Part shown: piece by piece, positions 1-7,876 of the stretch | Numbering within the stretch: the first letter of the stretch is position 1 | How the letters are laid out: each line of letters begins with the position of its first letter | Assembly (NCBI RefSeq): GCF_900091505.1 | Contig: NZ_LT607409.1 | Span: 124,001-188,000 of the forward strand | DNA length: 64,000 nucleotides | Direction: 5' to 3' | Origin: Micromonospora chokoriensis | Lineage (GTDB): Bacteria > Actinomycetota > Actinomycetes > Mycobacteriales > Micromonosporaceae | Notes under the pieces: model-generated | Seen by the model: the letters and a program-made list of their open reading frames with translations, nothing else | What the model was told of the DNA's origin: nothing | Databases searched by the model: none | Made by a program: the position numbers and the translations under genes

Positions 1-226
1 ACTGCTCCGGCGACAGGAACTGCAGCCCGGGTCGGGCCAGCTCAGCCCGCATGATCAGGGCCATCAGGCCACCGATCATGAAGAACACGAACGCGGTGAT
101 CATGTACATGATCCCGATCTGCTTCGCGTCCGTGGTTCGCAGCAGCCGCGCGAAGGCCGACCCCTTGACCGGCTCCCGGACCGGCCAGGGCCGGGTCACG
201 ACCGGCTTGGGTGCGACGGTGGTCAC
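1..226 (-). CDS. ctaD: Cytochrome c oxidase subunit I, N-terminal part (runs off window start)
   Basis: The first 75 residues of the haem-copper oxidase catalytic subunit, which reduces oxygen to water in the cytoplasmic membrane as part of complex IV. The peptide has a cytoplasmic leader ([18 protein letters not shown]), then the conserved [16 protein letters not shown] stretch and the first membrane helix ([19 protein letters not shown]), followed by [10 protein letters not shown]. The GTG start has GGAGG six bases upstream (complement of 233-237). Haem and copper ligands lie beyond the window edge. The family is very well conserved in actinobacteria, so the call is secure although partial. 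Confidence 0.93.
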   Translation of the reverse strand, partial: MTTVAPKPVVTRPWPVREPVKGSAFARLLRTTDAKQIGIMYMITAFVFFMIGGLMALIMRAELARPGLQFLSPEQ

Positions 227-356
227 GAGTGGCCTCCGGTTCTCGGTTGTCCCGCTCGGCACACGCTGGTTATCGGCGGGCCGTCATCCGCAAGGAGGAT
301 AGTCCCCGGCAGGTCGCAGCGCCGCGTGGGGTGGCGTGACACGATCTACTACGGGC

Positions 357-1463
357 CTACAGCGGGCCGAGCAGGAGCCGGTAGTGCTCGCCGAAGATCC
401 GGCCGCCGCGTCCGCGCAGCAGGGGGTCGCGCAGCGCCGGCGGCACGTCCCTGGTCCGGTTGCGGTCCCGGGTCCGGTCCCGCACCCATCGGGTACGCGG
501 GCGGCGACGACTCTCGTACGCGACCAGGGCCGCGTCGACACTGTTGGCGGCCCGCAGCGACTCGGCCAGCACCACCGCATCCTCCAGCGCCATCGCCGCA
601 CCCTGGGAGAGCGTCGGCGCGGTGGCGTGCGCGGCGTCGCCGACCAGCAGCACCCGCCCCCGGTGCCAGCGGCCCAGCTCCACCTCGTCGGTGATCCCGA
701 CGTGCACCTCGTCGAGCGCGGCCAGCACCTCGGGCACCGGGCCCCGGTAGTCGGCGAAGAGTTCCCGCAGCCGCGCGAGGGGCTCGGCGGGCTTCTCGGT
801 GCCGGCCTCGTCGGCGTACAGGTGCAGTCGCCCGGCGCCGATCGGCACCATCAGGAAACCGGAGCGCTGGCCGAGCAGGGCGGTCCACTCGGCGACCGGC
901 GGGCCGTCCCGCAGCACCGCCCGGTAGACCACCTGCCCGACCGGCCGGGGCGGCCCTCCGAGCGCGGCCAACGCCCGCACCGAGGAGCGTGGCCCGTCGG
1001 CACCGATGACCAGGTCGTACTCAGTGGTGGTGCCGTCGGTGAAGGTGACGCCGACCGCGCCCGGCAGCAGGTCCAGGGTGCGGACCTCGGCGCCGTGCCG
1101 CACGGCCCCGCCGGCGCCGCTGAGCAGCACCCGGTGCAGGTCGGCCCGGGGCAACGCACGACACTCCCCGACCCCCGCCCAGAGGGTGTCGAGGTCGACC
1201 TCGCAGAGGTGCGCGCCTGCGGCGTCGAAGAAGTGCTGCCGGTGGATCACCTGCCCGAGCGGGCGGACCGGGTCGTGCAGGCCGAGCCGGTGCAGCGCCC
1301 GGGCGGCGTTGCCGGGCAGGTAGAGGCCGGTCTCGGTGGACTCCCCCGGCGGCAGCTTGTCGGTGACGTCCGGCCGGAAGCCCGCCAGGCGTAGCGCCCG
1401 GGCCACGGCGAGGCCAGCGATGCCCGCGCCGACGACGAGGATGCGCAGGGGGGAGCCACCCAT
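357..1463 (-). CDS. FAD-dependent monooxygenase (salicylate-hydroxylase-like)
   Basis: A 368-residue class A flavoprotein monooxygenase, expected to hydroxylate an aromatic or terpenoid-like substrate using NAD(P)H and oxygen. It shows the N-terminal Rossmann motif GAGIAG near residue 12, the DG motif (VIGADGPRSSVR) in the middle and the GD motif (LVGDAAHATAPTLSQGA) near residue 280, where FAD ribityl contacts are expected. The ORF could open 16 codons earlier. I chose the ATG just before SPLRILVVGAG because it matches the family start and has GGAGG 11 bases upstream. The substrate cannot be told from sequence. It stands alone, facing the ctaD promoter region. Confidence 0.85.
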   Translation of the reverse strand: MGGSPLRILVVGAGIAGLAVARALRLAGFRPDVTDKLPPGESTETGLYLPGNAARALHRLGLHDPVRPLGQVIHRQHFFDAAGAHLCEVDLDTLWAGVGECRALPRADLHRVLLSGAGGAVRHGAEVRTLDLLPGAVGVTFTDGTTTEYDLVIGADGPRSSVRALAALGGPPRPVGQVVYRAVLRDGPPVAEWTALLGQRSGFLMVPIGAGRLHLYADEAGTEKPAEPLARLRELFADYRGPVPEVLAALDEVHVGITDEVELGRWHRGRVLLVGDAAHATAPTLSQGAAMALEDAVVLAESLRAANSVDAALVAYESRRRPRTRWVRDRTRDRNRTRDVPPALRDPLLRGRGGRIFGEHYRLLLGPL

Positions 1464-1647
1464 GGTGGTGTACGCCTCCGGAGGGGGAGCGGAACGCGTT
1501 GGAGGCAACACGCTACTCGGAGCTATTGCCCCACACCAGGCCCCAATCGGCCGTCTCGGTGGCTCCCGTCGGCGGTTCGCGGCGCTTAGCTGGCTGTCGG
1601 GTGACAGCCGTCCGGCGGGGGCGTGGCAATCCTCACAATTCGCCAGT

Positions 1648-1714
1648 TTGACGCATGCAGTTGCGCCTTAGTTTCAAGCATGTAAATGTGTCGTTGAGCG
1701 TGGGAGCGCTCCCG
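1648..1714 (+). promoter_or_regulatory. Promoter region with CebR-type operator of the cellulase gene
   Basis: TGGGAGCGCTCCCG at 1701-1714 matches the CebR box (TGGGAGCGCTCCCA) in 13 of 14 positions. In actinomycetes CebR is a LacI-family repressor released by cello-oligosaccharides. A TTGACG hexamer at 1648-1653 could be the -35; the -10 is unclear. The box lies 50 bases before the cellulase start. Together with the promoter it fills the 300-base gap 1464-1763, where no other gene was seen. Confidence 0.8.
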
Positions 1715-1763
1715 CACCATCCCACCACATCCGCGCCCGGCACGCGCCGAGTCAAGGAGCATC

Positions 1764-2888
1764 ATGAAACGTCAACTTCGGGCCCTGGCCGCCGCCGGGC
1801 TCCTCCTCACCAGCTCGCTGGTGGCCGTGACCCTCGGCGGCACCGCCTCCGCCGACACCCTGATCTGTGAGCAGTACGGCTCGACCACCATCCAGGGCCG
1901 CTACGTGGTGCAGAACAACCGCTGGGGCACCACCGCCCAACAGTGCATCAACGTCACCAACAACGGGTTCGAGATCCGAACGCTGAACGGCAGCAGCCCC
2001 ACCAACGGGGCACCCACGGCGTACCCCTCGGTGTTCTTCGGTTGTCATTACACCAACTGCTCCCCCGGCACGAACCTGCCGATGCAGGTGAGTCAGATCA
2101 GCAGCGCCACCAGCAGCATCTCCTACCGGTACGTCAGCGGCGCCACCTACAACGCGTCGTACGACATCTGGCTGGACCCGTCGCCCAAGCGGGACGGGGT
2201 GAACCAGATGGAGATCATGATCTGGCTCAATCGGCAGGGCTCGATCCAGCCCATCGGCTCGGTGGTCGGCACCACCAACCTCGCCGGCCGCACCTGGGAG
2301 GTCTGGCGGGGCAGCAACGGCTCCAACAACGTCATCTCCTACGTCGCGCAGTCGGCGATCTCCAGCCTGAACTTCAGCGTGCTGGACTTCATCAACGACA
2401 CCCGCAACCGTGGCGCGATCACCAACTCCTGGTACCTGACCAGCATCCAGGCCGGCTTCGAGCCGTGGCAGGGTGGCGTCGGCCTCGCGGTGACGTCGTT
2501 CTCGGCCAACGTCAACGGCGGTGGCGGCCCCACCAACCCGCCGCCGACCACCCCGCCGCCGGGCGGCGGCGCGAGCTGCGCGGTGAAGTACACGGCGAAC
2601 TCGTGGAACAACGGCTTCACCGCCGACGTGCTTGTCACCAACACCGGGTCCAGTGCCATCAACGGCTGGGCGCTGAACTACAACCTGCCCAGCGGGCAGA
2701 CCGTCACCAACGCCTGGAACGCCACGGTCAGCCAGAGCGGCTCTGCGGTGACCGCCCGAAACGTCGGCCACAACGGGTCCATCGCACCCGGTGGCACGGC
2801 GAGCTTCGGCTACCAGGGGACGCTGAACGGGTCGTACTCGTCGCCGAGCAGCTTCTCGCTCAACGGGGCAACCTGCTCCCGTAACTGA
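1764..2888 (+). CDS. Secreted endo-1,4-beta-glucanase, GH12 with C-terminal CBM2
   Basis: A 374-residue extracellular cellulase that cleaves internal beta-1,4 links in cellulose. A Sec signal peptide ends at about residue 30 (GTASA|DTLIC). The GH12 domain spans about 33-250, with the expected nucleophile Glu150 in NQMEIMIW and acid/base Glu233 in GFEPWQGG. A Gly/Pro/Thr linker at 251-270 leads to a family 2 cellulose-binding module (272-374) with terminal cysteines C272 and C371. AAGGAG at 1754-1759 supports the ATG. The CebR box upstream predicts induction by cellobiose or longer cello-oligosaccharides. The domain order is that of Streptomyces CelB-type enzymes. Confidence 0.95.
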   Translation: MKRQLRALAAAGLLLTSSLVAVTLGGTASADTLICEQYGSTTIQGRYVVQNNRWGTTAQQCINVTNNGFEIRTLNGSSPTNGAPTAYPSVFFGCHYTNCSPGTNLPMQVSQISSATSSISYRYVSGATYNASYDIWLDPSPKRDGVNQMEIMIWLNRQGSIQPIGSVVGTTNLAGRTWEVWRGSNGSNNVISYVAQSAISSLNFSVLDFINDTRNRGAITNSWYLTSIQAGFEPWQGGVGLAVTSFSANVNGGGGPTNPPPTTPPPGGGASCAVKYTANSWNNGFTADVLVTNTGSSAINGWALNYNLPSGQTVTNAWNATVSQSGSAVTARNVGHNGSIAPGGTASFGYQGTLNGSYSSPSSFSLNGATCSRN

Positions 2889-2907
2889 CCCGACCCCACC
2901 ACCACGT

Positions 2908-2940
2908 GCGGGGGCGCGACCGTCCAGGTCGCGCCCCCGC
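2908..2940 (+). terminator. Strong hairpin after the cellulase gene
   Basis: Perfect 13-bp stem (2908-2920 with 2928-2940) and 7-base loop, starting 20 bases after the cellulase stop. There is no T-tract, as is common for actinobacterial terminators. Confidence 0.8.
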
Positions 2941-3064
2941 TCGTCGGTGGTCAGCCGCCTGCCCAGGTTGACGGCGCGGCAATCCGCACGGCAGACCGGC
3001 GATGAGAAGGGTGAAAGAATCACGCTTAACTATGCATTAATATTATCTAAGTACCTTTCGGCAG

Positions 3065-4630
3065 ATGTCGACTTTCGCGTCATTTCGGCACGATGTTCCC
3101 TCGTCGATCGTCGTCTTCCTGATCGCCATCCCGCTGTCCCTGGGCATCGCTGCCGCCTCCGGAGCACCGCTGCTGGCCGGGTTGGTCGCCGCCGTCGTGG
3201 GCGGAATAGTCGCCGGCGCGCTCAGTGGCGCACCGCTCCAGGTGAGCGGGCCGGCGGCCGGGCTCACCGTGATCGTCGCGGGCACCATCGCCGAGTTCGG
3301 CTTCGCCGGCACCGCCGCGATCGTGACCGTCGCCGGCCTGCTACAGATCCTGCTGGGCGTCACCCGCCTCGGGCGGGCCGCGCTCGCCCTGTCGCCAACG
3401 GTCGTCCACGGGATGCTGGCCGGCATCGGCCTGGTCATCGCGCTGAGCCAGGTCCACGTCGCGCTCGGCGGCGCGCCCCAGAGCTCGGCGTGGGCGAACC
3501 TCCGTGACCTACCCGGCCAGATCGCCGACCACCACAGCGTGTCGGTGCTGCTCGGCGCGCTGACTATGATCCTGCTGCTGGTCTGGTCGCGTCTGGTCAA
3601 GACCACGATGCTGCCGGCGACCCTGGTCGCGGTGGTGGTCACCACAGTGGTCGCGACAATCCTCGACGCCGACGTGGAGCGGGTGGACCTGCCCGCCGAC
3701 CCCCTGGGCGCGCTCACCTTCGCCCGCTGGCCCGACGCACCGCCGTGGGAGGTCCTCCCGGCAGTCCTCACCATCGCCCTGGTGGCAAGTGTGGAATCTC
3801 TTCTCTCCGCGGTGGCCGTCGACCGGATGCACCACGGCCCACGGGCGAACCTCGATCGTGAACTCATCGCCCAGGGCGCCGCGAACGCCGTGTCCGGAGG
3901 GCTCGGCGGCCTCCCGGTCACCGGCGTCATCGTGCGCAGCTCGGCCAACGTCGCAGCCGGGGCACGCACCCGCGCCTCTGCCGTCCTGCACGGAGTCTGG
4001 ATCGCCGGGTTCGTGATGGCCGGCGCCGTACTGCTGGAGATGATCCCGATGGCCGCGCTCGCCGCCGTCCTCGTGGTGGTCGGCGTACGCCTGGTGAGCC
4101 TCGCCCAGATCCGCACCTACGCCCGACACCGGGAGCTGCCCATCTATGTCGTCACAGCGGTCGGCGTGGCCGCGACGGACCTGCTCATCGGGGTCGGGTT
4201 GGGCATGGCGACAGCGGTGCTCTTCATGTTGTGGCGGTTGGCCCGCTGCGAGATCCACGTCACCCAGCCGAGATCCGGCGCATGGCTCGTCTCGATCATC
4301 GGAACACTCGCCTTCGTCGCCTCCGGACGCCTCACCCGCCGACTCGCCGCCCTGCCCCCGGGACAGCACGTCGAACTCGAACTGCACCTGGACTACCTCG
4401 ACCATGGCGCATACGAGACGATCCGCGACTGGCAGGCGTCCTACACCCGGGCCGGCGGCACCGTCCATGTCGACGAGGTGCACGGCTCGTGGCTACATCG
4501 TGCGGGCACCGACGGGCTCGGCACCGGCAAACGCACCTCCCCGTGCGTGACCCGGGGCCGCCAGCCTTCGGGTGCGCAGGGACCGGTGCGTCACGAGTTG
4601 CCGCCCCCGCGATCCACTCCGATCCCGTGA
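3065..4630 (+). CDS. SulP-family inorganic anion transporter
   Basis: A 521-residue membrane protein of the SulP/SLC26 family, which moves sulfate, bicarbonate or related anions. It opens with the typical RHDVPSSIVVFLIAIPLSLGIAAASGAP segment and shows about ten hydrophobic helices to residue 390. A short STAS-like tail follows (about 430-475, HVELELHLDYLDHGAYETI). No carbonic anhydrase domain is fused, unlike some bacterial SulP proteins. Bicarbonate or sulfate cannot be separated from sequence. The ATG matches the family start but has no clear Shine-Dalgarno. The upstream 3025-3060 stretch is unusually AT-rich (ATGCATTAATATTATCTAAG) and may hold the promoter. The last 35 residues are low-complexity and not conserved in the family. 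Confidence 0.87.
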   Translation: MSTFASFRHDVPSSIVVFLIAIPLSLGIAAASGAPLLAGLVAAVVGGIVAGALSGAPLQVSGPAAGLTVIVAGTIAEFGFAGTAAIVTVAGLLQILLGVTRLGRAALALSPTVVHGMLAGIGLVIALSQVHVALGGAPQSSAWANLRDLPGQIADHHSVSVLLGALTMILLLVWSRLVKTTMLPATLVAVVVTTVVATILDADVERVDLPADPLGALTFARWPDAPPWEVLPAVLTIALVASVESLLSAVAVDRMHHGPRANLDRELIAQGAANAVSGGLGGLPVTGVIVRSSANVAAGARTRASAVLHGVWIAGFVMAGAVLLEMIPMAALAAVLVVVGVRLVSLAQIRTYARHRELPIYVVTAVGVAATDLLIGVGLGMATAVLFMLWRLARCEIHVTQPRSGAWLVSIIGTLAFVASGRLTRRLAALPPGQHVELELHLDYLDHGAYETIRDWQASYTRAGGTVHVDEVHGSWLHRAGTDGLGTGKRTSPCVTRGRQPSGAQGPVRHELPPPRSTPIP

Positions 4631-4646
4631 TGTCGAGTCCATGAGC

Positions 4647-4691
4647 GGGGACCGTGCGGTGGTGACCAGGTGGTCAGCACCGCACGGCCCC
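4647..4691. terminator. Bidirectional hairpin between convergent genes
   Basis: Stem of about 20 bp with two imperfect pairs (4647-4668 with 4671-4691) and a 2-base loop. It lies between the SulP gene and the convergent gene ending at 4711, so it can stop transcription from both sides. Confidence 0.75.
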
Positions 4692-4710
4692 GGTGTGGTC
4701 AGCGGTCCGC

Positions 4711-5304
4711 TCAGGCGGCCGGCGGGATGCTCCGCGACCGGGACAGCTTGCCGAAGCTGGACGCGGGGTCGTCGTAGGCGCTGCCGAACCCGCTGCCCGA
4801 GACTGTCGTCCAGGTGGACGTGCTGATGTGGACGGTGCCGTCCTCAGCCGTCCACCGCTCGCGCTCGAGCGGCTCGCCGTTCGGCACCCAGGTGACCTTG
4901 AGGACGGTGCTGCCCGTGCTCTCCTGCCGCTCACCGCAGATCTCGTCCCCGTCGACAACGTCGCAGTGCTGCCGAGACTCCCGGTAGGGCACGGTGGCGG
5001 TGAGCTTCGCGCCGTCGGTCAGCGAGAACGAGAAGCGGGTGACCGGCACGTCGTACGCGCTGCGGGAGACGCTGTCGCAGCCGTACACGCCGTCGGTGAC
5101 GCCACAGGCGCTCTTGTGCCACTCGACGTCGACGACCGTGTCGCCGACCGCGGGCCGGGTCACGTCGACGAACATGCTGCCGTCGCCGTCGAAGTGGGCG
5201 TGCGCGTGGCGGCTGACGCTGTCGGCCTGCGCCGGGCCGGCGAACAGGGTGACCGTCGCGGCGGCGGTCAGGCCGGTCGCCAGGATGGTGCGGAAGCGGA
5301 TCAC
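4711..5304 (-). CDS. Secreted protein of unknown function
   Basis: A 197-residue protein with a clear Sec signal peptide (MIRFRTILATGLTAAATVTLFAGPAQA|DS, cut near 27). The mature part is rich in Thr, Ser, Val and Asp and has four cysteines in two pairs (ACGVTDGVYGCDS and HCDVVDGDEIC), which could form two disulfides. The pattern of short beta-like segments suggests an all-beta fold. I do not recognise a named family. It stands alone between a shared terminator and the amidase gene. The ATG follows AGGAGC a few bases upstream (complement of about 5308-5315). Confidence 0.7.
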   Translation of the reverse strand: MIRFRTILATGLTAAATVTLFAGPAQADSVSRHAHAHFDGDGSMFVDVTRPAVGDTVVDVEWHKSACGVTDGVYGCDSVSRSAYDVPVTRFSFSLTDGAKLTATVPYRESRQHCDVVDGDEICGERQESTGSTVLKVTWVPNGEPLERERWTAEDGTVHISTSTWTTVSGSGFGSAYDDPASSFGKLSRSRSIPPAA

Positions 5305-5387
5305 GTTGCTCCTTCTAGAGGTGGAGCGATGACCTTAGATCAACGCACCGACATCCGCCGCCCGGTTTCGCCCGACGGCGGGGTCGG

Positions 5388-6353
5388 TCAGACCCGGGTG
5401 AGGCGTACGGCGTCGGCGATGACCAGACCGGTGGCGTTGCTCCACCGGCTCACCGCCACCCGGTTGGCGTCACCCGCCGGCAGCGCGAACGTGCCGAGGA
5501 CCCGCCACTGCCCGCCGGTCACCCGCTGGTCGACGTAGACGGTCCGGTTGCCGGAGCTGGTGGCGACGATGTACGGGGTGGCGCTGTTGTAGCCGCTGTT
5601 CGTCGGCCACCAGGCCTCGACCCGGTAGTTGCCGGCCGCCGGCACGTTGAACCGGTACCAGGCGGGGTCGCTGGCGGCGACCGGATCGGCGTACCGGTAG
5701 TCGGCGCCGTACCGCTGGCTGGAGTACGTCGAGACACCCCAGCTGGCGCTGGCGGTGAACCGGCCGGCCGTGGTGTTGTCCACAGTGGAAGACCACGCGG
5801 TGCCGCTGCCGGCCATCTTCGCCGCGACGTCGGCCCTCATCACGGTGAGGTCGATGAAGGACGGGTCGATCTTGCCGGTGGTGCTGGTCTCCCGGTGACC
5901 GCGGGCGTAGCTGCTGTCGCGGCCGAGGCGGGTGAGCACGGCGGCGGTGGCGGCGATCGACGCGTTGTACTGCGCGGCGGTCATCTCCTGGTTGACGCCG
6001 TTGTAGTCGATCTCCCACCCGATCATCAGGGTGTTGCCGTCCCCGGACGGGATCGGCCCGCTGCCACCGCTGACCCCCGCGTGGTTGCAGCGGCCGGCGG
6101 AGATGACGTGGAAGACACCGTTGTAGTCGACGAGCGCCTGACAGAGCGGCCCGGGCAGGTCGGACCGGCCGTTGATGCAGATGCCGAGCGCCGGGTGCGG
6201 GTTGCCGGCGCTGCTGGTGGAGGCGGTGTGGTGCCAGAGCACACCGATCGGGTCGAAGGAGCCGGGTCGCATCCGGTTGAGCCAGTCGCCCTCGACGACG
6301 ACCTGGACCCCGGCGCCGCGCAGCACGTCGACGAGCCAGGGAATGGTCGCCAT
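5388..6353 (-). CDS. N-acetylmuramoyl-L-alanine amidase (PGRP/amidase_2) with C-terminal golvesin-like module
   Basis: A 321-residue protein predicted to cut the amide link between muramic acid and the stem peptide. The amidase fold covers about residues 30-190, with zinc-type histidines in GVLWHHTAS and ARGHRETS and the segment CNHAGVSGGSG. A DUF/golvesin-like beta module follows (about 200-321: VDNTTAGRFTASASWGVS, YRVEAWWPTNSGYNS, WRVLGTFALPAGD). This start (ATG) overlaps by one base the stop of a 50-codon ORF that encodes a signal peptide, so the enzyme itself has none. An upstream extension of the same frame exists but is Arg/Pro-rich frame shadow. Confidence 0.85.
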   Translation of the reverse strand: MATIPWLVDVLRGAGVQVVVEGDWLNRMRPGSFDPIGVLWHHTASTSSAGNPHPALGICINGRSDLPGPLCQALVDYNGVFHVISAGRCNHAGVSGGSGPIPSGDGNTLMIGWEIDYNGVNQEMTAAQYNASIAATAAVLTRLGRDSSYARGHRETSTTGKIDPSFIDLTVMRADVAAKMAGSGTAWSSTVDNTTAGRFTASASWGVSTYSSQRYGADYRYADPVAASDPAWYRFNVPAAGNYRVEAWWPTNSGYNSATPYIVATSSGNRTVYVDQRVTGGQWRVLGTFALPAGDANRVAVSRWSNATGLVIADAVRLTRV

Positions 6354-6505
6354 CAGGCGTCCTGGAACAGGTCGGCGAGGCACTCGGCCTGCGGTGCGGC
6401 GTTCGCCGGCCGGGGGCGGGCGACGACTGTCAACGCGGCGACCACCAGGGCGGGGATGCCGAGCACCCCGCGGCGGCGCAGACGGATGGATGGTGATCGG
6501 GTCAT
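6353..6505 (-). CDS. Small ORF with signal peptide, coupled to the amidase
   Basis: A 50-codon ORF with a strong ribosome site (GGAGG, complement of 6512-6516, six bases before ATG). It encodes MTRSPSIRLRRRGVLGIP, a twin-arginine-like RRR stretch, then a hydrophobic core (ALVVAALTVVA) and a likely cut near PANA|APQ, ending in AECLADLFQDA. Its TGA overlaps the amidase ATG (TGATG). It could be a genuine small secreted peptide whose translation is coupled to the amidase. It could also be the signal peptide of a once longer secreted amidase, separated by a frameshift or sequencing error. The best ribosome site of the locus belongs to this ORF. Confidence 0.6.
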   Translation of the reverse strand: MTRSPSIRLRRRGVLGIPALVVAALTVVARPRPANAAPQAECLADLFQDA

Positions 6506-6631
6506 GGCGATCCTCCAGCGACGGCGGGCACGAACGGATCGACGATCGTGCTGACGGGCACGCTATACCGTCACGGACGTCGATGTCGATACCCTTCACC
6601 GCCGGAGCGATGATTGAAGGAAACCGCCGTG

Positions 6632-7420
6632 TCAGGTGTCGCCGAGCGCGTCGATGTCGCGCATCTCCTCCGCCGTCAGCGAGAAGTGGAACACGTCGAA
6701 GTTGGCGGTGATCCGCTCCGGCGTCACCGACTTCGGGATCGCCACGATCTCGTGGTCGATGTGCCAGCGCAGCACCACCTGCGCCGGGGAGACGTCGTGC
6801 GCCGCCGCGATCCTGGTCAGCACCGGGTCGCTGAGGTCACTGGTCTTGAACGGGCTGTACCCCTCCAACACCACCCCCCGGTCCCGGTGCTCGGCGTGCC
6901 GCTGCCGGTCGTACAGCGCCGGACTCCACTCGATCTGGTTGACCGCCGGGTTCTCCTCGGTCGACTGGATCAACTCGTCGATCTGCCCGGTGCTGTAGTT
7001 GCTGACGCCGATCGCCCGGGTCAGGTTCTCGTCCCGGGCGGCGATCAGCTCCCGCCAGAGCGGGATGCTGTCCGTCGGTGACGACGGCGGCCAGTGGATC
7101 AACCACAGGTCCAGGTGGTCGACGCCGAGCGCCTCCAGGCTGGCCTCCAACGTCGCGCGCTCCTGGCCCACCCGGTTCGGCGGGAGCTTCGTGGTGATGA
7201 AGACGTCATCCCGGCGCAGCCCGCTCTCCCGCACCGCCCGGCCGACCTCCCGCTCGTTGCCGTACACGGTGGCGGTGTCGATGTGCCGGTAGCCGGTGTC
7301 GAGCGCGGCCAGCACCGCGTCGTAGCCGGCCTGGCCGGTGGCCTGCCAGGTGCCGAAGCCGAGCAGGGGCATCCGCACGTCACCGGGGAGCAGGGCGGCG
7401 GGCTGGTCGGTGAGGTCCAT
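6632..7420 (-). CDS. Aldo/keto reductase (2,5-diketo-gluconate reductase type)
   Basis: A 262-residue NADPH-dependent reductase of the AKR superfamily. It shows the TIM-barrel opening (MPLLGFGTWQATG), the Asp-Tyr pair region (DTGYRHIDTATVYGNEREVG, Tyr of the tetrad), the lysine in FITTKLPP, the histidine in WLIHWPP, and the cofactor loop AIPKSVTPERI. These are the catalytic tetrad Asp-Tyr-Lys-His. The frame is open far upstream only as a shadow of the next genes. The ATG at 7420 fits the family length. The natural substrate is unknown. A second, more distant member lies at 36.1 kb. Confidence 0.9.
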   Translation of the reverse strand: MDLTDQPAALLPGDVRMPLLGFGTWQATGQAGYDAVLAALDTGYRHIDTATVYGNEREVGRAVRESGLRRDDVFITTKLPPNRVGQERATLEASLEALGVDHLDLWLIHWPPSSPTDSIPLWRELIAARDENLTRAIGVSNYSTGQIDELIQSTEENPAVNQIEWSPALYDRQRHAEHRDRGVVLEGYSPFKTSDLSDPVLTRIAAAHDVSPAQVVLRWHIDHEIVAIPKSVTPERITANFDVFHFSLTAEEMRDIDALGDT

Positions 7421-7506
7421 GAGGTCCGTTCTACCCCGCCGAGCCCGCTGCCGCCGAGTGAACCGGACACTCCGGCGTCCAGCGCGACGGTTCGCCATGG
7501 CGGAGA

Positions 7507-7863
7507 ATGCGGAGTGTGACGGACCGGTTGGAGGAGTACCGGCGACGACGGGACGCGGCCCGGACACCGGAGCCCGTGCCGGAGCGGAGCCCCACGGGCG
7601 CCCAGCACCTGGTGGTCGACCTGCTGCGGCTGGAGGGCGTGAGCAGCGTCGACGTGCCGTACGCGCAACGCCGGGAGCTGCTCGATGGGCTGGCCTTGGC
7701 GGGTACGCACTGGCAGACTCCGCCGTGGTTCCCCGGCGCGGGCGACGAGGCCCTGCGCGCCGGGCAGGAGCAAGGCCTGCCGGGCGTGGTCGCCAAGCGG
7801 CTGGACTCGGTCTACGAGCCGGGGCGGCGCAGTCGGCACTGGCTGAGCGTCGACGCGGTCTGA
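7507..7863 (+). CDS. Truncated ATP-dependent DNA ligase domain (LigD-like remnant)
   Basis: A 118-residue product that matches only the middle of an ATP-dependent DNA ligase catalytic domain: HLVVDLLRLEG, PYAQRRELLDGL, HWQTPPWF, and GLPGVVAKRLDSVYEPGRRSRHW. The last is motif IV, with Pro in place of the usual Glu of EGVVAK. The nucleotidylated lysine motif (KxDG), motif V lysines and the OB domain are all missing, so ligation by this protein is not expected. It may be a relic or a domesticated fragment. It ends 13 bases before thrC and may be cotranscribed. An alternative GTG start lies at 7516. Confidence 0.6.
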   Translation: MRSVTDRLEEYRRRRDAARTPEPVPERSPTGAQHLVVDLLRLEGVSSVDVPYAQRRELLDGLALAGTHWQTPPWFPGAGDEALRAGQEQGLPGVVAKRLDSVYEPGRRSRHWLSVDAV

Positions 7864-7876
7864 CGCGAGGAGCGAC

